From: Phocaeicola oris
GTDB lineage: Bacteria > Bacteroidota > Bacteroidia > Bacteroidales > Bacteroidaceae
Length of the DNA stretch: 64,000 nucleotides
Assembly (NCBI RefSeq): GCF_021295095.1
Contig: NZ_JAJLQX010000006.1
Coordinates: 1-64,000 of the forward strand
Reading direction: 5' to 3'
Position 1 is the stretch's first letter, and each line of letters starts with the position of its first letter. The notes under the pieces were generated by a model, which saw only the letters and a list, made by a program, of their open reading frames with translations, was not told where the DNA came from and made no database searches. The position numbers and the translations under genes are program-made. Positions 8,377 through 18,032 of this stretch are shown here, piece after piece.

Positions 8377-9771
8377 ATGTTTGATACTTCAATATACAAA
8401 AACCGTCGTGCAGCTCTTCGGAAGAAGATTCAAAGCGGTATTATCCTACTGTTGGGCAATAATGAAGCACCGGCAAATTATCCTGACAATACCTACGTAT
8501 ATCGTCAGGACAGTACATTCCTTTATTTCTTCGGACATTCTCTTCCGGGTTTGGCCGGCGTGATAGACGTAGACGCGAATAAAGATTATTTCTTTGGCGA
8601 TGATGTCACCATGGACGATATCATCTGGATGGGACCTCAACCGAGCATCAAAGAGTTAGGGATGCAGGTAGGCGTCCGTAACAGCTATCCGTTGAAACAA
8701 CTCCGCAAGATGATTGCCGAAGCGGTATCCAAAGGCAGAAAGATTCATTTCATTCCCCCATACCGTTTCGATCATTACCTAATGATAGAAGAGTTGACGG
8801 GAATTCGTTCGTCGGTAGTCAGACAATATGCCTCCGTAGAGCTTATAAAGGCCATTGTAGCCCTTCGTTCCGCCAAGGAGCCATGCGAGATAGAGGAGCT
8901 GGATAAAGCTGCTCACATCGGCTATCTGATGCATACCACAGCCATGAAAATGTGTAAGCCGGGCGTAAAAGAACAACTTATATCCGGTGCATTGGACGGC
9001 ATCGCTTCGCAATACGGAAGCATGGTTTCATTCCTCACCATTCTTACTCAACATGGTGAGACCATGCATAACCACGGACATGAAGCACTGCTTGAAAAAG
9101 GTAAGCTGATGTTAGTAGACGCCGGCGCGGAATCGAATACCAACTACTGTTCCGACAACACCCGAACCATTCCTGTGGGAGGCAAATATACTCCTCGTCA
9201 GAAAGAAGTTTACGAATTGGTACTCGCTTGCCACGATCTTGCATTGGAGTTGGCCAAGCCGGGTATTACCTATCAATCGGTCCATTTAGCTGTTTGTAAA
9301 AGACTGGCTCTGGGATTGAAAGATATGGGATTGATGAAAGGAAACACTGATGACGCTGTAGCAGCAGGAGCGCATGCACTGTTCCTCCCTCACGGATTAG
9401 GTCACATGATGGGACTCGACGTTCACGACATGGAGAATTTAGGACAAACCTATGTTGGTTACGATGACGAAGTACGCCCGTCCGGTCAGTTTGGGTTAGC
9501 GTCCCTGCGCATGGGAAGAAAGTTACAGGAAGGTTTTGTCATCACCGATGAGCCGGGATGTTACTTTATCCCTGCCCTCATCGATAAATGGAGAGCAACC
9601 GGACTGCATAAAGATTTCCTAAACTATGATGCTATTGACCAATATAAAGACTTCGGAGGAATCCGCATCGAAGATGATATCCTCATTACCAAAAACGGCT
9701 CTCGCTTCTTAGGTACGGAACGTATTCCTGCCGGCGTAAGAGAAATAGAAGAATTTATGAAAAATAATTAA
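8377..9771 (+). CDS. Xaa-Pro aminopeptidase (M24B)
   Basis: A dimanganese aminopeptidase P that removes N-terminal residues before proline. The 464-residue protein has an N-terminal AMP_N domain (about 1-150) and a pita-bread C-terminal domain. Metal ligands are visible: Asp in LVDAGAESN, Asp in SDNTRTIP, His in PHGLGHMMGLDVHD, Glu in DEPGCYF and Glu in GGIRIEDDIL. No signal peptide is present, so it is cytoplasmic. The next gene, a secreted cysteine peptidase, starts 20 nt downstream, suggesting a small peptide-degradation operon. Confidence 0.93.
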   Translation: MFDTSIYKNRRAALRKKIQSGIILLLGNNEAPANYPDNTYVYRQDSTFLYFFGHSLPGLAGVIDVDANKDYFFGDDVTMDDIIWMGPQPSIKELGMQVGVRNSYPLKQLRKMIAEAVSKGRKIHFIPPYRFDHYLMIEELTGIRSSVVRQYASVELIKAIVALRSAKEPCEIEELDKAAHIGYLMHTTAMKMCKPGVKEQLISGALDGIASQYGSMVSFLTILTQHGETMHNHGHEALLEKGKLMLVDAGAESNTNYCSDNTRTIPVGGKYTPRQKEVYELVLACHDLALELAKPGITYQSVHLAVCKRLALGLKDMGLMKGNTDDAVAAGAHALFLPHGLGHMMGLDVHDMENLGQTYVGYDDEVRPSGQFGLASLRMGRKLQEGFVITDEPGCYFIPALIDKWRATGLHKDFLNYDAIDQYKDFGGIRIEDDILITKNGSRFLGTERIPAGVREIEEFMKNN

Positions 9772-9791
9772 TCAACATATAATCAATAAAG

Positions 9792-11000
9792 ATGAAAAAA
9801 TTAGTATTATTAGCTGCAGCCGGACTGATCAGTTTCAGTTCGTTTGCTCAAGACGACAAAGACACAAAAGATGAAGGATTCGTCTTCACAACCGTCAAGG
9901 CTAACCCTATCACTTCAGTAAAAAATCAGAACCGTGCCGGTACGTGCTGGTGCTATTCTTCCATGGGCTTCTTAGAGTCTGAATTGCTCCGTATGGGCAA
10001 AGGAACCTACGATTTGTCGGAGATGTACATCGTTGAGAAGACTTACATGGATCGTGCCGACGCTGCTGTCCGCATGCATGGTGACGTTTCTTTCTCACAG
10101 GGTGGCTCCTTCTATGATGTAATCTATGGCATGTCTCATTTCGGATTGGTTCCTGAAGAAGTGCTGCGTCCGGGCGTAATGTATGGTGACAGCTTAAGCG
10201 ACCACTCTGAGCTTTCCGTTCTGACAGACGCCATGATCAATGGTATCAACAAGAGTAAGCTCCGCAAGTTACAGACCGATAAGGATGGTAATGCCCTATG
10301 GAAAAAAGCCGTAGAAGCTGTTCACGAAACTTACTTAGGCAAAGCTCCCGAATCTTTCACATACAAAGGAAAGACTTATACACCGAAATCATTCTATGAG
10401 TCGACAGGCTTAAATCCTAACGATTACATTTCATTGACATCGTTTACACATCATCCATTCTATGAGCCGTTTGTTATCGAGGTTCAAGACAACTGGCGTT
10501 GGGCAAAGTCATACAATTTACCTATTGATGAGTTAATGGAGGTTTTCGACAACGCCATTAATAACGGCTATACCATTGCTTGGGGTGCCGATGTTAGTGA
10601 ACAGGGCTTCACACGCGACGGTGTTGCTGTTGTTCCCGATACAAAGAAAATGGCTGAAGCAGCCGGAACCGACATGGCACATTGGCTGAAATTACCTGCT
10701 GAGAAACGTCAGGTAACCACCAAACCGGGACCTGAGAAATGGGTCTCTCAACAAGATCGTCAGACAGCTTACGACAACTGGGAAACCACCGATGATCATG
10801 GTATGCAAATCTACGGCATTGCCAAAGATCAAAACGGTACCGAATATTATATGGTAAAGAACTCTTGGGGAGACAGCGGCAAATATAACGGAACTTGGTA
10901 TGCGTCCAAGGCTTTCGTTCGTTACAAAACAATGAATATCCTTGTTAACAAAAAGGCTCTTCCGGCAGAAATTGCAAAGAAATTGGGTGTACAGCTTTAA
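9792..11000 (+). CDS. Secreted C1B cysteine aminopeptidase (bleomycin hydrolase type)
   Basis: A papain-fold peptidase of 402 residues. The signal peptide is KLVLLAAAGLISFSSFAQ, with cleavage near residue 20. The catalytic set is complete: Gln46, Cys52 in AGTCWCYS, His336 in DDHGMQ and Asn357 in KNSWGDSG. The large insert between Cys and His is typical of bleomycin hydrolase/PepC. Cytosolic PepC has no signal, so an exported form (periplasm or surface) is a Bacteroidales feature. It probably shares the aminopeptidase P transcript and ends at a strong terminator. Confidence 0.92.
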   Translation: MKKLVLLAAAGLISFSSFAQDDKDTKDEGFVFTTVKANPITSVKNQNRAGTCWCYSSMGFLESELLRMGKGTYDLSEMYIVEKTYMDRADAAVRMHGDVSFSQGGSFYDVIYGMSHFGLVPEEVLRPGVMYGDSLSDHSELSVLTDAMINGINKSKLRKLQTDKDGNALWKKAVEAVHETYLGKAPESFTYKGKTYTPKSFYESTGLNPNDYISLTSFTHHPFYEPFVIEVQDNWRWAKSYNLPIDELMEVFDNAINNGYTIAWGADVSEQGFTRDGVAVVPDTKKMAEAAGTDMAHWLKLPAEKRQVTTKPGPEKWVSQQDRQTAYDNWETTDDHGMQIYGIAKDQNGTEYYMVKNSWGDSGKYNGTWYASKAFVRYKTMNILVNKKALPAEIAKKLGVQL

Positions 11001-11028
11001 TAAGCATCCCTCTTTTTAAGTATATTAT

Positions 11029-11068
11029 CGTCAATTCTATAAATTTTAATATAGAATTGGCGATTTTT
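11029..11068 (+). terminator. Rho-independent terminator of the peptidase operon
   Basis: Arms 11029-11041 and 11050-11062 (one G-T pair), AATT-rich loop, followed by a T-rich tract. Confidence 0.85.
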
Positions 11069-11132
11069 AGTTGTTTTTTTCTAACTTTACGGTTTGATAG
11101 GTGTAGAAGTATTCTTTCGTTACAATCTAACC

Positions 11133-11140
11133 TATCTTTG
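11133..11140 (+). promoter_or_regulatory. Promoter -7 box of recJ
   Basis: TATCTTTG, 30 nt before the ATG at 11171. The open frame extends upstream to 11057, but that part precedes the transcript start. Confidence 0.6.
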
Positions 11141-11170
11141 AGAGCAAAAAAAGAAAAAACAATATATAAA

Positions 11171-12895
11171 ATGAATTTCAAATGGAACTATCAACCTCCA
11201 ACCCAAGAACAGATAGAAGCAGCTAAGGCACTTGCGAAAGAAGTGGGAATCAATCCCATCCTCGGCAAGCTCCTGTTGGAAAGAGGCATTACCTCTACCG
11301 CAGAGGCCAAACGATTCTTCCGCCCACAGCTAAGCGAACTGCACGACCCATTCCTTATGAAGGATATGAGCAAAGCCGTAGACCGCCTGAACCAAGCCAT
11401 GGGAAAGAAAGAACGTATCTTAGTGTATGGAGATTATGATGTGGACGGAGTAACATCTGTGGCTCTTGTCTACAAATTTATTCTTCAGTTCTATTCTAAC
11501 ATTGACTACTATATCCCCGACCGCTATGAAGAGGGATACGGAGTGTCAAAGCAAGGAGTAGATTATGCTTACGAAACCGGTGTAAAACTGGTGATTGTTC
11601 TTGATTGTGGGATCAAGGCCGTAGATGCCATCGCATACGCTAAAAAGAAAGGCATCGACTTCATTATCTGTGATCATCATGTACCCGATGAAGCATTACC
11701 CGCAGCCGTGGCCATTCTAAATCCGAAACGCAAGGATGCCACTTATCCGTACGAACATCTGTCAGGGTGTGGCGTAGGCTTCAAATTCATGCAGGCATTC
11801 GCGCTAAACAACGGTATTGATTTTCATCAGCTCACACCGCTGCTCGACTTGGTTGCCGTAGCCATTGCGTCGGATATCGTACCTATCATGGGCGAAAATC
11901 GGGTACTGGCCTATCACGGACTGAAACAATTGAACTCAAATCCGAGTGTGGGACTGAAAGCTATCATCGATATCTGCGGACTGCAGAACAAAGAAATCAT
12001 GATGAGCGATATCGTGTTTAAGATCGGTCCCCGTATCAATGCGTCCGGTCGTATACAGAACGGTAAAGAAGCGGTGGAACTGCTGATTGAGAAAGATTTC
12101 GCTGCCGCTGTAGAGAAAGCAAATCAAATCAATGAATACAACGAAACCCGTAAGGATCTTGACAAAACCATGACGGAAGAAGCTACCCAACTTGTTATAG
12201 ATAAAGAGGGTATGGACAAACAACGATCTATTGTCATCTATAACGAAAATTGGCATAAAGGTTTGATAGGCATTGTCGCTTCCCGACTGACGGAAACATA
12301 CTATCGACCGGCCGTCGTACTCACCAGAGCAGATGACATGGCTACCGGTTCTGCCCGGTCGGTAACGGGATTCGATGTATACAAAGCCATAGAAAGCTGT
12401 CGCGACCTGTTGGAAAACTTCGGAGGTCATACCTATGCCGCAGGACTGTCCATGAAAGTGGAAAATGTTCCCGATTTCAGTCGACGGTTTGAGGAATATG
12501 TAATGAATCATATCTCCGACGAACAAACATCTCCCATACTCGATATCGATGCGCTCATCGACTTTAAAGACATTACTCCCAAGTTCTTTGCCGACCTGAA
12601 AAAGTTCAACCCTTACGGACCGGACAACCATAAACCGTTGTTCTGCACACGCCATGTGTTCGATTATGGAACCAGCAAGGTGGTAGGACGAAATCAGGAA
12701 CATATCAAATTGGAACTGGTGGACAACAAGTCGAGCGTTGTCATGAACGGCATTGCTTTCGGACAAAGTTCACAAGCACGCTACATCAAAACCAAAAGAG
12801 CGTTCGACATCATATACTCCATTGAGGAGAATACACATAAGCACGGAGAAGTACAATTGCAGATTGAAGACATCCGGCAGACGGAAACAGTATGA
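11171..12895 (+). CDS. recJ: Single-stranded-DNA-specific exonuclease RecJ
   Basis: A 5'-3' ssDNA exonuclease in recombination and mismatch repair, 574 residues. DHH-family motifs in order: GDYDVDGVTS (motif I), LDCGIK, CDHHVP (DHH), GVGFKF, VAIASDIVP and GPRINASGRI, then the DHHA1 signature GGHTYAAGLS and a C-terminal OB-like domain. The start at 11171 is chosen because the upstream frame contains the promoter. The stop overlaps the recQ start (ATGA), so the two are translationally coupled; RecJ and RecQ act together in the RecF pathway. Confidence 0.95.
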   Translation: MNFKWNYQPPTQEQIEAAKALAKEVGINPILGKLLLERGITSTAEAKRFFRPQLSELHDPFLMKDMSKAVDRLNQAMGKKERILVYGDYDVDGVTSVALVYKFILQFYSNIDYYIPDRYEEGYGVSKQGVDYAYETGVKLVIVLDCGIKAVDAIAYAKKKGIDFIICDHHVPDEALPAAVAILNPKRKDATYPYEHLSGCGVGFKFMQAFALNNGIDFHQLTPLLDLVAVAIASDIVPIMGENRVLAYHGLKQLNSNPSVGLKAIIDICGLQNKEIMMSDIVFKIGPRINASGRIQNGKEAVELLIEKDFAAAVEKANQINEYNETRKDLDKTMTEEATQLVIDKEGMDKQRSIVIYNENWHKGLIGIVASRLTETYYRPAVVLTRADDMATGSARSVTGFDVYKAIESCRDLLENFGGHTYAAGLSMKVENVPDFSRRFEEYVMNHISDEQTSPILDIDALIDFKDITPKFFADLKKFNPYGPDNHKPLFCTRHVFDYGTSKVVGRNQEHIKLELVDNKSSVVMNGIAFGQSSQARYIKTKRAFDIIYSIEENTHKHGEVQLQIEDIRQTETV

Positions 12896-14784
12896 CTTAT
12901 CAAGAAATTTTAAAAGCATACTGGGGCTATGACAGCTTCCGAGGAATACAAGAGGAGATCATCAACAGCATCGGCTCCGGACACGATACGTTAGGATTGA
13001 TGCCAACCGGTGGAGGAAAGTCCATCACCTTTCAAGTACCTGCTTTGGCCAAAGACGGCATCTGCATCGTCATAACACCGCTCATCGCTCTGATGAAAGA
13101 TCAGACGCGCAATTTACGCGACCGTAACATCAAAGCTATAGCTGTCTACTCAGGCATGACGCATGAGGATATTGTAATCGCCTTGGATAATTGCGTCTAT
13201 GGCGATTACAAGTTTCTTTATATCTCACCCGAACGCTTAGGTACCGATCTGTTCATCACCAAACTTCGCAGCATGAAGGTGAGCATGATTACAGTAGATG
13301 AATCGCACTGCATCTCACAGTGGGGGTACGACTTCCGCCCAGCTTATCTGAAGATTGCCGATATACGGGAACTTCTTCCCGATGTTCCTATCCTTGCACT
13401 TACCGCAACAGCTACCCCGCAGGTCGTTAAGGACATTCAGGAGAAGCTTCGGTTTCGTACCGACGGACAAGTGTTCCGCATGAGCTTCGAAAGAAAGAAT
13501 CTGGCTTACGTGGTTCGCAAAACGGAAGATAAGCGCGAAGAGCTGCTTCACATTCTCTCCGCCATGAACGGATCTGCCATCGTCTATACCCGAAACCGAA
13601 AAAGAACGAAAGAAATCTCCGACTTGTTAAACCGACAAGGCATTACGACCACATTCTACCATGCAGGACTCAATAACGATGTGAAAGACAGTCGCCAGAA
13701 GGCTTGGGTTAACGATGAAATTCGAGTGATGGTGGCTACCAATGCTTTCGGTATGGGCATAGATAAACCCGATGTACGAATTGTCGTTCATGTCGACCTC
13801 CCCGATTCTCCCGAGGCTTACTTCCAAGAAGCGGGAAGAGCCGGACGGGACGGAAAGAAAGCATACGCCGTACTACTCTATGCCAAGAGCGATAAAAAAG
13901 CGCTGAGCAAACGTATCCCCGACACTTTCCCTGAGAAAGACTTCTGCCGAGATATCTATGAACATATCAACTACTACTTCGAAATGGCTATGGGAGACGG
14001 TGAAGGATGCACCTTTGCCTTCAACTTGGATGACTTTTGCCACAAGTTCAGGCATTACCCCGTTCAAACAGACAGTGCCTTGAAGATTCTTACCCGTACC
14101 GGCTATCTGGAATATACCGAGGAACAAGACAATGCCTCACAACTGATCTTTACGATACGAAGAGATGAATTGTATCTGTTGCACGATTCAGACGGAGAAA
14201 CCGATAAGCTAATCAGTATTATCCTCCGATCTTATACGGGATTGTTCTCCGACTATGCTTATATCAATGAAGACTCTCTCGCCATTCGCAGCGGACTGGA
14301 GCGGGAACGGGTGTACCAAATCCTCATCAATCTGTCCAAGCGTCATATTGTTAACTATATACCTCACAAACGGACTCCTTTCATCATCTATACAAGGGAT
14401 AGGGTGGAGAAAGAAAATCTGCCTATCACCAAAGAGGTGTACGAAGACCGAAAAGAGAGCTATGCCTCACGCATCCACGCGATGATTGAATATGCCGATT
14501 CCGATGACAAATGCCGTAGCAGAATGCTGTTGGAATACTTCGGAGAGAAGAACGATCACGACTGTGGCCTGTGCGATGTATGCATCGAAAAAAGAAAAGA
14601 CATACCTTCCGACCGTTTCAAACAACTGGAAGCGCAAATAAAAGCATCTTTAAAAGAATCGCCATTAAGTGTCGAAGCACTGATGAAACACTTTACAAAG
14701 AATAAAGACGAAGCCCGACAAGTGATTCAACATCTGCTTTCGGAAGAGGAAATTCAGTTGAAAGGCGACACTCTTTCCTTGTAA
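12892..14784 (+). CDS. recQ: ATP-dependent DNA helicase RecQ
   Basis: A 3'-5' superfamily 2 helicase, 630 residues. Walker A is MPTGGGKS and motif II is DESH, followed by the RecQ aromatic loop (CISQWGYDFRP). Later motifs include AFGMGIDKPDVR (V) and QEAGRAGRDG (VI). The RecQ-Ct zinc site is CRSRMLLEYFGE with HDCGLCDVC, followed by a winged helix. The C-terminus ends in a short helical segment instead of a recognisable HRDC domain. The ATG overlaps the recJ stop. Confidence 0.95.
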   Translation: MTYQEILKAYWGYDSFRGIQEEIINSIGSGHDTLGLMPTGGGKSITFQVPALAKDGICIVITPLIALMKDQTRNLRDRNIKAIAVYSGMTHEDIVIALDNCVYGDYKFLYISPERLGTDLFITKLRSMKVSMITVDESHCISQWGYDFRPAYLKIADIRELLPDVPILALTATATPQVVKDIQEKLRFRTDGQVFRMSFERKNLAYVVRKTEDKREELLHILSAMNGSAIVYTRNRKRTKEISDLLNRQGITTTFYHAGLNNDVKDSRQKAWVNDEIRVMVATNAFGMGIDKPDVRIVVHVDLPDSPEAYFQEAGRAGRDGKKAYAVLLYAKSDKKALSKRIPDTFPEKDFCRDIYEHINYYFEMAMGDGEGCTFAFNLDDFCHKFRHYPVQTDSALKILTRTGYLEYTEEQDNASQLIFTIRRDELYLLHDSDGETDKLISIILRSYTGLFSDYAYINEDSLAIRSGLERERVYQILINLSKRHIVNYIPHKRTPFIIYTRDRVEKENLPITKEVYEDRKESYASRIHAMIEYADSDDKCRSRMLLEYFGEKNDHDCGLCDVCIEKRKDIPSDRFKQLEAQIKASLKESPLSVEALMKHFTKNKDEARQVIQHLLSEEEIQLKGDTLSL

Positions 14785-14800
14785 ATTATGGTAAATATAC

Positions 14801-14808
14801 TAACTTTG
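14801..14808 (+). promoter_or_regulatory. Promoter -7 box of the TPR-PCMD-barrel operon
   Basis: TAACTTTG, 22 nt before the TPR gene ATG and just after recQ. Confidence 0.55.
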
Positions 14809-14830
14809 CACCCATTAAAACAGAAACAGT

Positions 14831-15778
14831 ATGAGCTTTTTAAAATCCTTGTTCGGTGGCGTCGATAAGTCTGCTCCCGAAGATAAAGAAAAAAACAATC
14901 AGAAGAACTTCGATATCTTGAAATACGATGGTATCCGTGCCCTCCACATACAGCGGGCCGACTATGCCATAGAATGTTTCAAGCGTGCCCTCGATATTCG
15001 TCCCGACAGGGAGGTGTACGATAACTTAGCGCATGCTTATGCCTCAACAGGGAAAACAGAGGATGCCCGACGGACACTGGCAACGTGGATTGAATTTGAG
15101 CCGCAAAACCCTCAGGCCTATACCTTTTTGGCCAATATCGACTTCTTATTGGAAGATTATGAATCGATGGAGGAGGCCTGTCAACATGCGTTGGAGTACG
15201 AAACGAACAATCCAATCCTCGATTATCTCACTGCCCGGGCAAAAATCGGACTGGGAAAAAACACCGAAGCCATCGAGTATTTAGATAAAGCCATCGTTCT
15301 GAAAGACGATTATCAGGACGCTTACCTGCTCCGTGCCCATCTGCTTATTAAAGCAGAGGATAAAAAAAGGGCGTTGTCCGACATCGACAGAATGCTGACC
15401 TTAGACCCTACACACGAGGAAGCTGCTCTGATGAAAGCAAACCTGATGATGAACGAAGGCAATAAGAAAGAGGCGGAAGAGAGCATCAAAGGCGTGATTG
15501 CCGCCAACCCGTTCAACAGAGACGCTTACTTGCAATTGGGCAGCTTGTATCAGGAAGAAAAGAACTACGAGAAAGCTATCGTCGTATATGACGAAGCCAT
15601 CGAGGTACTGCCCGAGTTTGTTGATGCTTACGAGGAACGGAGTAAAGCTAAAGCGGCAGCAGGCGATGAAGCCGGAGCCGAAGAGGACAGAAGGAAAGCT
15701 CAAGAACTACATCCGGACGAACCAACCGATACCGCTCTTCCCGATTATGAAAAGATGAAACAGAATATTCCTTTCTAA
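14831..15778 (+). CDS. Tetratricopeptide-repeat protein
   Basis: A 315-residue protein made mostly of TPR helices, about six to seven 34-residue repeats from residue 30 to 290 (for example YDNLAHAYASTGKTEDA and YLQLGSLYQEEKNYEKA). There is no signal peptide; the N-terminus MSFLKSLFGGVDK is amphipathic. It probably acts as a cytoplasmic scaffold, and its partner is unknown. It is the first gene of a likely operon with the PCMD lipoprotein (12-nt gap) and the barrel protein. Confidence 0.88.
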   Translation: MSFLKSLFGGVDKSAPEDKEKNNQKNFDILKYDGIRALHIQRADYAIECFKRALDIRPDREVYDNLAHAYASTGKTEDARRTLATWIEFEPQNPQAYTFLANIDFLLEDYESMEEACQHALEYETNNPILDYLTARAKIGLGKNTEAIEYLDKAIVLKDDYQDAYLLRAHLLIKAEDKKRALSDIDRMLTLDPTHEEAALMKANLMMNEGNKKEAEESIKGVIAANPFNRDAYLQLGSLYQEEKNYEKAIVVYDEAIEVLPEFVDAYEERSKAKAAAGDEAGAEEDRRKAQELHPDEPTDTALPDYEKMKQNIPF

Positions 15779-15790
15779 CAAGAAAGATAT

Positions 15791-16927
15791 ATGAACCGTA
15801 AAATACTTTTCTTACTACTCATTGCCGGACTCTTCAGTACGGCTTGCATCCGCGAAGAAGCGCTGAACGCAGAGGCAGACATCACCGCTTGTACGGTGAA
15901 CGGAGCCACTGTGCTTACCACCGACATCGACTACTATCGCACGTTCGATGAAAGTCTGAACGCTTATCCTATTTATATAGAGGTGGACAACCATACCAAC
16001 CTCTCCGCGCTGGCTCCTGTCTTTGAACTTACGCCGGGGGCTGCCATATCGCCCGAAAGCGGAACAACTCATAACTTCAACACTCCGGTTCGTTACACCG
16101 TTACATCGGAGGACGGCAATTGGCATCGCACCTATGCGCTCATCATTCGCCACCAGCAGACAAAGAGCATTCCTACCACTTACCATTTCGAGACTGCCGA
16201 CACACAGAATAAGTATCACATCTTGTACGAAAAGGCTGACGGATACACTACCCTTACGTGGGCAAGCGGCAATCAAGGCTTCGCTTTAACCGGCGGAGGC
16301 AACCGACCATCCGACTTTCCTACTTTCCTCAGCGATGAGGGACGATCGGGTAATTGCGTGAAGTTGATCACACGCAGCACCGGAAGTTTGGGACAGATGG
16401 TGAACAAGCCTATCGCTGCCGGCAACCTGTTCATGGGAAAGTTTAATATGATTAATGCCCTGACCGACGCGTTAAACGCCACCAACTTCGGAACCACGTT
16501 CTATTATAAGCCTCTTACGCTGAGCGGCTACTATAAGTATAAGGCTGGAGAGAAATTCTACGATAAAGGAAAATATACCGACCGGAAAGACAACTTCGAG
16601 CTTTATGCCATCTTCTTCGAACAGACCGATTCCGTGAAATATATGGACGGACACTTGGCAGTGAACAACTTCCAACACAGCCAGATGGTAGCATTGGCAC
16701 GAGTAACCGACCGGAAAGAGAGTAACGAATGGGTACATTTCAGTATCCCTTTCGATTACAACAGTTACGGTAAGGTTGTCGATGCCGACAAGCTGCGCAA
16801 CGGGCAATACAGCATAGCGGTCATCATGTCGTCAAGTCAAGAAGGCGACCGTTTCCGAGGCGCGCCGGGAAGTACCCTCATGGTCGATGATTTGGAAATA
16901 ACATACGAGCATCTTACTAATTATTAA
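15791..16927 (+). CDS. PCMD-family surface lipoprotein
   Basis: A 378-residue lipoprotein with signal KILFLLLIAGLFSTAC and lipidated Cys19. An N-terminal Ig-like segment (about 25-125) resembles the beta-sandwich modules that precede PCMD domains. The remaining C-terminal part (VKLITRSTGSLGQM and later GSTLMVDDLEITYE) matches the putative carbohydrate metabolism domain PF13201, which has a jelly-roll fold. A carbohydrate-binding role is inferred from the family; no catalysis is shown. The barrel gene begins 3 nt downstream, so they are probably expressed together at the outer membrane. Confidence 0.82.
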   Translation: MNRKILFLLLIAGLFSTACIREEALNAEADITACTVNGATVLTTDIDYYRTFDESLNAYPIYIEVDNHTNLSALAPVFELTPGAAISPESGTTHNFNTPVRYTVTSEDGNWHRTYALIIRHQQTKSIPTTYHFETADTQNKYHILYEKADGYTTLTWASGNQGFALTGGGNRPSDFPTFLSDEGRSGNCVKLITRSTGSLGQMVNKPIAAGNLFMGKFNMINALTDALNATNFGTTFYYKPLTLSGYYKYKAGEKFYDKGKYTDRKDNFELYAIFFEQTDSVKYMDGHLAVNNFQHSQMVALARVTDRKESNEWVHFSIPFDYNSYGKVVDADKLRNGQYSIAVIMSSSQEGDRFRGAPGSTLMVDDLEITYEHLTNY

Positions 16928-16930
16928 GTT

Positions 16931-17662
16931 ATGAAACAAACTATCATCAGTATATTGTTTTGTCTGCTCATCGCTCCTGTGGCAGCCCAACAGACCACTT
17001 TCGAAATTCGCGGAGGATTCAGTGTCGGAGGAACTTCTCCACTTCCCATGCCTAAGGAAATACGCCATATCGACGGCTTTAATCCTGATGTCAATCCAAC
17101 GGTGGAACTGAATATCACTCATTGGGTTAAGCAACATTGGGGTATCACCTCGGGCATACGTTGCGAGGTAAAAGGCATGACCACCAAAGCGAGGGTGAAA
17201 AATTACAGCATGGAAATAGTCGGCAGCGACGGAAACCGGATGAAAGGTAACTGGACCGGCGGTAATCAAACTCGTGCGCGTAACATCTACGCTGCCGTTC
17301 CGTTGCTGGCCACCTATCGCCTCAGCGATCGGGTGAACGTCAGAGGAGGACTGTATGCCGCCTTTCTGATGAATGGAACGTTCAAAGGAAAAGTGTATGA
17401 GGGATACCTCAGAAAAGATAATCCTACGGGCGATAAGGTTAACTTCACCGATGAATCTATCGCTACTTACGACTTCAGCAACCATTTAAGCAAATTCTCA
17501 TGGGGAGCAGAAGTAGGTGCCGGTTGGAAAGCTTCCCGTCGCTGGAACGTGTACTCCGAACTCACTTGGGGATTCAACAACATCTTCGAAAAAGACTTCG
17601 ACACCATCACCTTTAACATGTATCCCATCTATTTGAATATAGGTGTGGGATATGACTTATAA
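16931..17662 (+). CDS. Outer-membrane beta-barrel protein
   Basis: A 243-residue protein with signal peptide MKQTIISILFCLLIAPVAAQ. Alternating aromatic/polar strands (WGITSGIRCEVKGM, AVPLLATYRLSDRVNVRGGLYAAF, SWGAEVGAGWKASRRWNVYSELTWGF) and a C-terminal strand ending in YLNIGVGYDL indicate an 8-10 strand outer-membrane barrel of the porin-like Bacteroidales family. It sits 3 nt after the PCMD lipoprotein and may anchor or assist it. The exact function is unknown. Confidence 0.82.
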   Translation: MKQTIISILFCLLIAPVAAQQTTFEIRGGFSVGGTSPLPMPKEIRHIDGFNPDVNPTVELNITHWVKQHWGITSGIRCEVKGMTTKARVKNYSMEIVGSDGNRMKGNWTGGNQTRARNIYAAVPLLATYRLSDRVNVRGGLYAAFLMNGTFKGKVYEGYLRKDNPTGDKVNFTDESIATYDFSNHLSKFSWGAEVGAGWKASRRWNVYSELTWGFNNIFEKDFDTITFNMYPIYLNIGVGYDL

Positions 17663-17699
17663 GCCTCAACAGACAAAGTCATCAAACGAATCCGGTAAC

Positions 17700-17799
17700 T
17701 CATGCGTATGAGTTGACCGGTTCATGCGTATGAGTTGAGCAGTTCATCCGCATGAGTTGAGCGATTCATCCGCATGAGTTGAGCGATTCATGCGGATCA
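17700..17799. repeat. 22-bp dyad array, 5 cores
   Basis: Cores of 12 bp start at 17700, 17722, 17744, 17766 and 17788 (TCATGCGTATGA twice, TCATCCGCATGA twice, TCATGCGGATCA). They are separated by 10-bp linkers of the type GTTGAGCGAT, exactly 22 bp apart. The array ends in ATCACTTTT. It lies 38 nt after the barrel gene and upstream of the next promoter. The rest of 17800-17980 is AT-rich with nothing else visible. Confidence 0.9.
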
Positions 17800-17982
17800 C
17801 TTTTCCTCCGTCTCTTTATGACCATATTAATGAATCAAACAAAAGGGAAAAATACCTCACCACCATACTATACGACCGTATTCTACCCCCGTACGTCCTA
17901 CACAATCTCCCTGTTATTTCATCAAACTTATCAAAGTTACAAAAAATTATCACCCTTTTCTTGAATATAAACAAAATAGTTG

Positions 17983-17990
17983 TATATTTG
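17983..17990 (+). promoter_or_regulatory. Promoter -7 box of the peptide/fimbrillin operon
   Basis: TATATTTG, 42 nt before the small ORF at 18033. Confidence 0.55.
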
Positions 17991-18032
17991 CCTTTAATAA
18001 TCAAATTTATCAATCTTTAAATTATCATCAAA

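Noticed and set aside
11936-12766. 276-codon open frame antisense to recJ
   Set aside because: It lies wholly inside recJ, which has all DHH/DHHA1 motifs, and has no recognisable family or promoter; a shadow frame.
17700-17799. Possible CRISPR array
   Set aside because: The units are contiguous 22-bp repeats with conserved linkers. There are no unique spacers of 30 bp or more and no cas genes are in the window.
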